Source: Pyxicephalus adspersus (taxonomy: Eukaryota > Chordata > Amphibia > Anura > Pyxicephalidae). From it: DNA of 64,000 nt. This document shows, in pieces, positions 13,038-24,100 of this stretch (within the stretch, counting starts at the first letter, position 1; every line of letters starts with the position of its first letter). Below the pieces are notes generated by a model. That model saw only the letters and a program-made list of their open reading frames with translations. It made no database searches and was not told the DNA's origin. Both the position numbers and the translations under genes were made by a program. Location of the stretch: the NCBI RefSeq assembly GCF_032062135.1, contig NC_092861.1, positions 142,096,995-142,160,994 of the forward strand, written 5' to 3'.

Positions 13038-13968
13038 CCAATGCAATTGAAAAAAAATGTCCTTTGTTCTTTAGTGCAGCTTAGCCCAATACAGAGGACC
13101 TGCAATAGGGTGCACTCAGTTTGAGCCAAACCTTTTTTTACCTGTGCATTGGCATATCATTCTAAATGTAAAACACACATTTTGGCAATTTATAAGTGGG
13201 AAGGATGCCAAAGGCTAACTTTACGTTTAAATAACTTTATTCCAATGATCCCACTTCCCATGCTAACTAAACACTCATACACTTACGTTAGATCAGCAGA
13301 TGATGTGGTGCAAGAACCTACACCATACTAGGCGACACACCTACGAAATGCCTCCATACAAGCTTACAAGTAGACAGACTTCACATTCCAGTACATGAAG
13401 AACCCAGAACGCCATCACTTTATACACTAACATTACATTTCCCTGCTACCCAACACTCCTAACATAGACCCCCCTGCACCACTTACAACTCAGTTAGTTC
13501 TCTGGGGTGTCCGTGCGCACTGTGAGTGTCTCCAGGTGGACTGAAATCAAGAAGGAAGCGAATCAATGGGACAAAACCACAGAAGCTGCTTTCTTGAAAG
13601 CCAACATCCAATTGTATTGTTCATTTAATTTAGTTTCAAGGTGAGCATTTAATATGAAATGCAAAACCACCATTTCTCACTTCTTCCTCCTAAACTATTA
13701 ACCTCTCTATAATTGTGGATGTAATATCCATATCAGGATAGAACATGGGGAAAATAAAACGCCATGGGGAAGCAATAAGCTGCTTTTGTATTGCTTTTAC
13801 ATTGATTTGTGTGGGAGGGCAGCAGCTCGGACACACTCTGTACAAAAGCCCGAGTCATTTCTTTTCTTTTAGCAGGTTGTAAAGATGGACATAATAATAT
13901 GTAGCCCATTGTGCAACTCCTGCTATAACAGTCCCAATTCCAGCATATAGCTGCACCAGTACTATGAA

Positions 13969-13972
<4 letters not shown>
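13038..13972. other. Noncoding stretch, no gene seen
   Basis: Intergenic, nothing recognised. Confidence 0.45.
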
Positions 13973-14009
<37 letters not shown>

Positions 14010-14022
14010 ACACACACACACA
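13973..14022. repeat. (TA)n(CA)n microsatellite
   Basis: About 14 TA units to 14000, then an interrupted CA run to about 14022. Confidence 0.9.
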
Positions 14023-14494
14023 TATTCGGTATCTGAGTGTGGTGTCATTGCCACGGGCAAAAAATAAAAACAAAATCCATAGATTTGTAAATTCATTTAC
14101 AGGTAATAGGAATGAATAGGACGTATTTTTGCCCTTTGATTTAGCTGGTGGAGTAACTCACTACTTGAGCGACCACCATCGCTACCACTAGCTGCTGAAA
14201 CCAGAACACATGACGTATCAATAACTCATCATACATCAAAGAGTGATGCACAGGATAATACAAAAACCTGGTTTCCTTTCTCACACCTTCTGAATTGTCT
14301 TATGCTATCTACTGACAAAACTCCAGCCAAATAGTGCAAGCTGAGAAGATTTAGGTCATCATTCATCAGAGAGGTAAGTGTTCTGCTTTTTCTTATAGAC
14401 TGGCTGATTTTATTTTACACATAACAACAAGAAAGGTATGTGTAGAAAAGCTTTTTAAAAAGTCTTCAATTACATACATTGCTGCAGACATTCT

Positions 14495-14765
14495 GGATCA
14501 GTTTTTCTTGACCTTGTTAACCTTTTTAAAAACCCTTGAATTATTTTCCAGTCTTAGGGAACCCCTGCTATAAATACTACATTCACAGCTCATGGTATTT
14601 ATTATTGTGCTGGTCAATGGGAAGAATGTCTCCCTTACAGATGATAAAAAAAAGATCATTGATGTCACATAAACTGACCTAGGAGACACAAATTGCTCAT
14701 TGTTCAACGAACCCCTAGCAACCTCTGGAGGATTCCACAAAATCCCTGTTTGAGAAGCACTGCCC
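14495..14765 (-). mobile_element. hAT-like MITE (family H1)
   Basis: On the minus strand it starts with a GCTTCTCAAACAGGGATTTT-type end, then CTAGGGGTTCGTTGAACAAT, a long middle with AAACTGACC/GGTCAGTTT, and ends near GGTCAAGAAAAACTGATCC. Ends of the type GTTTCTCAACC are typical of hAT elements. No open transposase frame. Related copies are at 14940, 40072, 46385, 50295 and 50985. Confidence 0.6.
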
Positions 14766-14939
14766 TAGAGCAATTTAACCTGAATGTTCACAGCAGAAAC
14801 ATTGCTGTTTTTAAGGTCATAACCTTAGCAGCTCAGCTCTCCATTTTCCTCCTCCTAGCCATGACTTAGCAGCTCACCTTGCTTCCTCCCTCAGCAGCGA
14901 CTCAAAATCCCATCTCCCCTTTTCCCTTACTTCACCATT

Positions 14940-15132
14940 AGGGAACCCCTGCTATAATTACTATATCCACAGCTCACAGTACACTATTATGGCAATTTAG
15001 AATACCCCTTACCTTGCTGGGTGTTGGGAAGAACGTCACCCATACAAATCACCCAGATCAGTGGTGTCAGTGGTAACTGACCTGAGAGGTAGAAATTGCT
15101 CGAGCAACCTTTAGCAACCTCCGGATGAAAAA
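14940..15132 (-). mobile_element. hAT-like MITE fragment (family H1)
   Basis: Second, partial copy of the 14495 element. It shares GGGAACCCCTGCTATAATTA, a GTGTCAGTGGTAACTGACCT block and a CTTTAGCAACCTCCGGATG end. Confidence 0.6.
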
Positions 15133-17536
15133 CACTGACGTACATCATTGACCTAAAACAAGTATGTAGATGAAGACTCAGGAAGTAATAAAGCCAGATT
15201 CAGCATTACAGACAGAAAATGGTGCCCTATATAATTATTTTGGGAAAGTTTTATCCTACCCCAGTAGGGATCCCCCACTCCCAATCTGAAAATCCCATTC
15301 AACATATCTAAAACCAGGGACACCTGTTGCCCTATGTCCTTCTTTTATTTTCCACAATGAGGAGCAGGGTTCTTCTTTAGATGTCCTTTGCATGGGTGAT
15401 GTAAACATTTTCTACTTAGGCTGTCCAGAAGTAAGGTTCTCCAGATTGCCAGAAGCCTGCATAGAATAATGGTATCACAAAGAGTCAGCTCCGGCACAGA
15501 CTGCAGGGTTGGATCGACGATTGTAACTTTTGGAATCGTGACAAGCTTGGTATACCGATTGCAGGGAATAAAAAATTATAAACAGCTAATTAACAAAAAA
15601 AAATGATACAGGAGTGAATTTCTGGCTAGTGGTGTTCCATCATTAGGAAAAGGAAACACAATAGTTGCATCCTTAGGAAGTGGCCATTGCCTTCCACGTT
15701 GCACTTGCAGGTCTCGATACAAAATCACTATTGTTAGGTGTTGGAATGACAGACCAGTGAGATCATTAAATGAAGATTTTAAACAATAAAAAATATTTAA
15801 TACTTTTAGAAAATTCTAAAGATAAAAGCAAATGGCTGTACATTAAAGTGCTGATATTAATGGTAACAAAAGGTAATTTAGAAAACAGCAAGTGAAAGCA
15901 GACGATTGATCATCAAGGAGGAAGCTAGAGAAGTTTCTGTTTGCAATCAAAATGCAGAAAGTTCATTGCTTACTATGGAATTAAAGACAAATTGAAGTTT
16001 ATGTCTGTTAAGTATATCTCAGGTCTTTAGAAAGCAGACACAGTCTGAGTAAAAAGGCATTGGTCCTTCTGCAGAGGTTTAGTAGGAACATGTTGAGAAA
16101 AGCCTATATTCCCAGGTCATTGGAAAGCATGGGTTTGGCTTTTGCAGAGAGACCACTGCTTGCATACAGAAAGCAAGAGCGCGTCTGCAGCATTTACACA
16201 CCTTTTGTTTTCATACACCTGGAATGTATTTGACATAAGGAAACTACAAGTTCAGTTCGAATTTACATGGATGCTGTATGGTATGTTTAAAGTTGTACTC
16301 TTGCCATTATTAAAAGACCTTCTAGATCACCATGTCCCTTTTGGAGATATTATTAATGCTTTCCTGGCCCTGGGACACAGCAGAGATACAAAAAAAAGTT
16401 TTTCATCTTCACCCAAAGCTAAAAATAAATCGCTAGAGCTTTAACTTTTTATCAACGTTCCCTAAAAACTATTTACCACCCCCAACAGACAAGACCATTA
16501 CTACATGCCTTACCCAGTTCTTGGCCGATTACTCCAACATGCCACATTTGTCCCTAACAGATAAATATGGTTAGGGAAAAGGTAATGGTTGCCATTAGGA
16601 AGAATTAGTAATTTGATGATCGTAAAAAGCTAGAATGTGATTCAGCTTGCCAATAGAAATATTATACAGCTGTGGTCACTTCCCGGAAAAAGATGTCCAA
16701 GTAAGCTGCAAAATATATTTGTGAAACAGCTGGAGAGCAACGTGTAGGTATGTAGAAGTCATATGATGAATCCTCGTGAAATTCACCCAGATACACACGC
16801 TTTCACGTCTATTCACACATCTATGTACATATATATCAAACTATTGCACAATAAAGCTAATTTACAAAAACTATATTACATACAGACACCAATGGGCATC
16901 CTGCCATACAACCTCCAGGCTGTACAGTATGGCTGCAATGTGTCTTCTTCATTTTTGAATGATGAACAGTTCTATTTTGCTGCAGCATTCATATTTTCCC
17001 TCCATGAATCCTCTAAAGCAGAATAGGTGTTGCATCACTGTTGCTACTGCTTTGAAAAGAAGTGCAAAACTGGTGGAACTTTACCGCCACCACCACCTGG
17101 AGCCTCCCAGTAACATTTATACAACAGCTTAAAGAGGACCTGTCACTTAAAAAAACAGCCTACAAAAGAATGTTACAACAGTAACATTTTTTAAAATATA
17201 ATACATTTTTTTTTTTGTGTTGCCTCTTTCACGTCTTCCCTTACTCACTGCACGGATATATGAAAAAAAGAACATCCTAATTTGGAAACAATAAGCCAGC
17301 TGTTTCTATAGATACAAAGTCGCTGTGAATATAGACTTTTTCACATAGCATCTCAATTTTTATGGACAATGACAAATGTCATCCCGTAGTGATGTAGTAG
17401 CATCATAGCCTTTCATGGATGGTGACTGGTTCTCTTTAATTGTCATCCAGTATTGAGAAGACTGTTCAAGTTTATAATGCAAGTAAAGCACCAGGTTTGA
17501 TGGTCATGGGAATTATAAAAACAATACAAAGTGTAG
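15133..17536. other. Noncoding, includes NSL1 3' flank
   Basis: No gene recognised. An ATTAAA signal on the minus strand (plus-strand TTTAAT at 17435-17440) lies about 100 nt beyond the NSL1 stop and is a candidate poly(A) signal. Confidence 0.4.
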
Positions 17537-18097
17537 TTAGGATTCCAGGGTAATTTTCCTCTTTGACTGTAAGGGATATAAATGTCTCTGGGGCAAAACT
17601 TTCCGCTTTCGGAGGTTGCGCATTGGTGTGGCAAGGTCCTGGGACTCGCTCTCGGTTGGAGTAGTTTCCAGGACTTTGGGAGTGCTCTTTGAAATGTCCT
17701 CAATCACAACACGACTATAGAAAATGTCTTTGCGAATGCGAGATCCTTCCAATACAGGTTGGAGATTAAGAACCTGGGAAAATCCTTCAGCCTTTTCCAA
17801 CTGAACGGGCAATGACTGCGGGGGATAAAAAAAAAAAAAAAGTAAAAATAGATAAGCAAACTGAAAAGACCAAATCTCAATGCATCAAAACGTCTAAGGC
17901 AACAAGGCATTCTCCAATAATTGGATTTTAGCCTTAAACATTCTTAAAAAATCCTAAATAATGGGAAAACTCTCTGTACATCCTATATTCTTAGACAGTG
18001 CCTTCTTCATTATACATAATAGATCAGAGGAATGTTCTACCATCATCTCCTCACTTAAAAAACATGGCTCTGTTTGAGGGTTATATGTTAATCTTAG

Positions 18098-18174
<77 letters not shown>

Positions 18175-21100
18175 CATCACAACCAGATTGGTAAAGGTCA
18201 TTGATGATTTTAAAGTAAGATTTATAAGATTTGATTGCTGTTAAACTCACTTTACCCTTGAATGACCTTTGGTCATGAAACCAAAAAGTTTCTAAAGATA
18301 TACTAATAAACTTGGGATGATTTAAAGATCAGCTTTACTCAATTAGATTGTATAAACTTTTAAACATTTTCCATGTAGAATGAATGAAAACCAATGAGTG
18401 AATTCCATGTTTTTAAAAAATAAAAAAGGTTATTTTAGAGCACCACCTAGTGGTTGTAATGTGAATATTTTAATGGCACAATAAGCTGATATCTGTCTAA
18501 ACATCACTTAAGTTTGTGTTTGTTTAGCCAATGGAGACATTTTTGTCATAAAATAATGAGCAATTTTCTTCCTTTATGTAAAGGACATGCTGTACATAGC
18601 TTCTCTGCAGACTATGTACCCATCAGGCACATCATTATGCAGTATGGGCTCACAAGACACCAGGACGAGTGGCACAAGTACCACTTGGTTCTGGAAGTAT
18701 GGCTGTTCCAAAAGAAAAGGAACTTCCTGTGAAGTCACCAGTCTGTCTAAATTTCTGCAGGAAAAGGTAGGTATAAGGGATATTTATTCTTTAAATAAAT
18801 ATAAAGGGTGGGTGTTTTATATTTGCAGCTGGAGTTTCACTGTACAGTGTTTCATATTATTTACAGCATCTTTCCAATGTGAGGAAAACCTTTTCTTAGT
18901 TGTCATTGAAACAAATGTGCCCATTGAAATATTTCCCCCCTCCATTCCTGTTCTAGGGGGTATTAAACATTTTGAATTTCTGCTCACTTGTATTACATTT
19001 TGTATACAGGACAAGAAGATTGTGAATGTTCTTGATAAAGACGTAGACTGCTATGAACACCTGACAGCAGTTATAACCCTTCAACACTGTCCAAACCTAA
19101 AATATTTTAATTTGGATATAATGATATGATATTTATCGCACCGTTTTATTAGTCACACTAATAATTAACTATTTAGTTACACTAAAAGGATACAAATGGA
19201 AGAGCTCAAAGGATGGCTTTCTGAGCTCACTTTGTGTGCCCGGGTTGTCACCGCTTAATAAAGGCATACGTAAAGTGAGGTCTGCATTAAAAATCATTTC
19301 TATTAAGTTCAGTATAAGTACAGAACTGTTACGAACTGCTTTTTATGACTTTGTTCACCGTTTGCCCTCAATGCTATTGTCACTGAGACAGAAAATGATG
19401 GGAAATAGAAAAGTTTATGGTTGTCTAGAGCTGGAGGAGAGTGACAAGTGACAGTTTTCCCCTGACAGGTTTCTACTTTACTCTGAACCTAAAATAAATA
19501 AGTAGAGATAACCTAAGACACTGTCCAGCCTGCAGAATCTATAGGTGAAAATGGAGTATAAAGTATTTATTAGGAGAGTGAGATTTACCTTCTTGGTTTC
19601 ATGAATGTGCTGAGAAACAGAGGCAGTTGTTGCACTGAGGTCTTTCATGCGCAATTCTGTAAAAGGGCAAGAAATAGAGAAAACAAATTACAATGATAGC
19701 TTTTAGAATATACACAAACACACAAGTATATCAAGTATCAATCAGCATAAATTGCAATGAGTTGACCTAAAGCAAACCAGTTCTGTTAAGCCCAAGTGTA
19801 AGCTCCTGATTGGGGTCTACACTGGGATAAAGACTTTACCCCTGTCCATCATGGGAGCTCTTATAACCACACTTGGCACCAGATGATAAGGTAAGGAATA
19901 TTGAACGCACTTGTCATGAAATGTCAATGCTTATGTGCATAGTTTGATCACTGATACACATGACACAGCCCAGGAGTTTCCTATATGTCCTGGATAATCA
20001 AAGGGTAAAGAAACTTCTGCCACATGACCCCATTTGCCCCTACCCTATTTATAGAACTCTATACTCCATTTCCCTTGTATTGTTCTGGACAGTTTGGTGA
20101 TATCCTGGGTCTTTTCTCTTCCTTCATCAGAGGTGGTAGCCTTTCTTTGAGCTTGAGTGCTCTATACACAATGGCATGTGAGCGCCATCAAGTTAGTGAG
20201 TATTGGGTGTTTCAATACATACTGCCGGGGTCGGTTCATCATCAGGTGGCGCTTACAGGTCAAGGGTAAAATTCCTTTAACATTCACACTGAATACAAAT
20301 AATGGTGCTGGATGAAAGAGAAAACTCAGAACAGCATTTTTTAATATGAGAGGGGATAATGATGGAAAATGAAACAAGCATGCTTTGGGCACTAGGTCAG
20401 ATTCCATTCAAAACAGCATCTGATGTTTTCATCTATGTAACTGCATTGATGAACCTTTGGAAACATCATTCTCACCTGATACCAACTCAGTGTTAGTTAT
20501 GACGTCTGCCTTGTATGCACCTCTGTACAAGTAGTCCCCGGGTACATACGAGATAGGGACTGTAGGCTTATTCTTAAGTTGAATTTGTATCTAAGTCGGA
20601 ACAGGTACATTATTTTAATGATTGCAATTAGGACAGATGTTAATCTCAACATAATATTAGACAGCACGGTGTCAGTTACTGTATAAAATCCTCACTGTAA
20701 GCTAATGACAAATAAAGCAAAAAAAACAAAACTTTATGGAGCCTAGACATTCATTAACTTCTGGAGCAAGCTGTGCTTTGATATCCAAAAAGAAACAACT
20801 GCAGATTTTGTCTTGGACATTAAAGAGTTACAAGAGAATGAGCTCAGTGCTTAAGATCACCCACAACCTCAGCTGTGTTTAGCAAAAGATATCTTCTGTA
20901 AATCATACAAACCGCCACCCTTCGCTCTCTCAAGCCTCCATCCTGCACAGAATGAGCAGGGAAACCCCATTCGTATCTAGGAGTCGTCCGTATGTCGGAT
21001 GTCCTTAACCCACAGACTACCTGTACAGACTTGGATTTTAACACCATTTTGGTTTTTGGACACTTGCATATGTTGTTCAGCTATCAAACCCCCTGAAGAA

Positions 21101-24100
21101 GCGGCAGTTGCCATGAAACGTGGCAGGACTTTGAAGAGAGTCTGTTTGACAGCTTTTTACTATGATATATGCAATTAATTGGTACTCTAAAGCCATATAC
21201 ATTTGTTTTTATCGAAAAAAGTGTCATGTAGTGGTAATTATTTTGTATTTTTTAAAAAAAAAAATGTCTGTTTTTTTAAATGTGGGTATGCCAGTAATTT
21301 CCTGCTTGGGTCCACTCACCTAGTTGGTTGAGTAGGATTTCTTTTCTTATTTGTGGGTTTTAAAGATATAGCATTTTTTGATATGATGTACTACATTTAA
21401 AGGGGAGTTTGCAATGTGTTTAAATTGTTAGGGGATAATAATGAAAAATCTGAAACTTCTTGTACAGGAAGCCCCGCAGCAGAAGTCTAGTTCCCAAACC
21501 AGCACCGGCACAAACACTGTTTCATACAAAGTCGGACACACACCGGCCTGGACACACACCGGCCTTTGTTCTAGAAACATTCAAGAAACCCTAAGCAGGA
21601 TTGGGGATCTAACTCACCAAATGCTGGATCCAGTGCAATCTTTCCTGGATTCACAACAGGCTTGTACTGATTCTGCAAGTAAAGAATAAAGATGATCAAA
21701 TCAAATGTCACAATTTAAAAATCTACTAAATAAATGGTGACAGTGTGGCTGCTGTGTAGTTAGTCTTGCCTTGCCACAATGGGTTTCAGCATCCAAAAAT
21801 AACTTACTTAAAGAATCTTACTCTGCGCTTATAAAAAAAAAAAAAACACATACCAGGATTTCACGCTCCGTTTTCAGCGCCTTTACAAAGTGTGTCAGGA
21901 TCTTCCTTGGATATCGCTTTCTTTTCATTGCAGTTTCCACCATGGTTTCATCCAGCTGGTCTTCTAAGATTTTAATGTCCGGTTCTACCAGGTGAGGAAA
22001 CATTTATTAAGTGAGAATTCTCAACTAAATTAAATTATGTACACGCCTATAAACCAGTGTCTGCTGATGATAGCAATACATGTTTATACATATGGCCTTT
22101 AGAAAGCCAGCAGCCACCACCTTGTTGAGTTTTAGGTCCTGAATCTTGAATCCCGAATATCACTAAGGGTACGGTAGCAAATCAAACAATCAGAACTTGG
22201 ATTCTAATCATGTGATTAGTGTCAACTATAAATGTACAAAAGTATGCTGCAGGCTTCATTAAAAAAAAGGCTGCAGATAAATACTGCTTTTAAGGGGTTA
22301 ATAAAACAATGTGCCATACAGGGATGCAAATTATTTATTGCAAATAATTGTCAAGGTAAAGGATGCATGATAATGATGTTTACTATGGCCAAAGCATCAA
22401 GGGCAGGGGTCAGCCAGATACGGCCTAACCAGTAGTCTGTTCAGGCCTAACGCCACCCCAGTCGATCAGGCCTAACTCTGTCCGGCAGGGGTCGGCAACC
22501 CGCAGCTCCGGAGCTGCATGCAGGGGTAAGGGGACATTCCCTCTCCTCTGTATGCATTGCGGAGGAAAGGGAGTTTCTTTCCGGGGCATTCCCTCTCCTC
22601 TGTATGCATTGTGAAGGAGAGGAATTTCCCTTCAGAGGGCATTCCTGGTGGGGGCGGAGCCATCAGCGTGGGACTCGAAAGAGAGTCCGGCCTAGTGTGC
22701 CTTCTTGACCTTCTAAAATGGCCTTGTAGCCAAAAATGTTTGCTGACCCCTGATCTAGGGGCTCCAGTTATGGAAAAAAAAAGGGGAAAAAGACATTGCC
22801 TTGTCTTGTGTGAATCTTCCAGGTCCATGTGTTTCAATGGCATTTTTTGATTTCCACCAGGGAGTTTGAGGGAATGCCAGATTCCCTGTTTTATAAATAG
22901 AACCCCAGGAATGCCCTAAAATGGATATAGACAATCATTCAATAGAGGAAAAATAGTTTCATCTGGAGTTGGGCCTTCAAATAATGTGATTCTTACCAGA
23001 GTCTTTATCTGGGGCTTCATGCCACGATAGTCCATTGATGCTGACGTTCTCCTGAAAGGCCGTTTCAAAGTCCTGTGTTTAAACAAAATATCTGTTAAAT
23101 TATGACACAAAAAATTTTGAATTCTGATTGTAAATATATTGAGGTTTTGTAGGAAAAAGAGCTGCATCCATTTGTTTTTTTTCCCACAGAAATGGGTGAC
23201 ATAACATAATTTGCTTCCACTACCCGATGCCCCAATTTCTTCAGCACTGATCCAATCTCTTTGGCTTTCAGTGATTTCTCCTGCCAAGTAAGGAAATAAT
23301 GCTCATAGAAATCTATAGAGATGTAATCTGCAGACACAGCTAGACATAAACAGTGATTTGCAAATCAAGGTAAACATCTGTGGTGTAGGAGGGTGGGTTA
23401 GTGCCGGGATAGCAGATAAACAGGAGATCTGCGCTTTGTCTAAAATATGCTATGAGCAAGTGTTTGGCATTTTGCATAGTAGGGTAGAGACTTGCTATAG
23501 AAGGATCATTGGCACCATTAGCCAACTTGAACATGAAATGCAATATAAAAAAACAGCCAAAAATTTCTGCTTTTATGCAAAGGTTTGCTAGAAGCACGTA
23601 AAGGTCAACAGGGAAGTAAATGAGTATAGGGACCATGTTGGAGATGTAATCAAGGATCCTAGTAATAATGTCACTGAAAGACCTTAATACACAGCGTACA
23701 GATATATATATAGACTGCCATAGCTGATCTTACTAAATATGGTATTTCAGTAGAAAAGGTCAGCTATAGTAGACTCATTTTTTAAATGTTTTCTTCAAAG
23801 CCCAACCAAACCCCAATTTAAAAAAAAATTACCCCCTCCTATTGTGTTATACTTCCCCCACCTCCTAGATTGTAAGCTCGTCGGGGCAGGGTCCTCTGCT
23901 CCTCCTGTGTCACTGTCTGTATTCGTCTGTCATTTGCAACCCATATTTAATGTACAGCGCTGCATATTATGTTGGCCCTAAAGAAATCCTGTTTAATTAT
24001 AATTTCAACAATCGTGGTAATTTGTGTCAACTAGAAGTATTACCTTTGCAACTGAAAACTAATTGTGCAGCTACTTTTGGCTGTAGCTTGCACTCATCCA

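Noticed and set aside
17998..18250. Frames rich in Ile-Tyr repeats
   Set aside because: Translation of the (TA)34 microsatellite.
18587..19129. A 180-codon plus-strand open frame in NSL1 intron 5
   Set aside because: The sequence shows no domain, has no promoter or splice support, and lies antisense in an intron; judged a chance frame.
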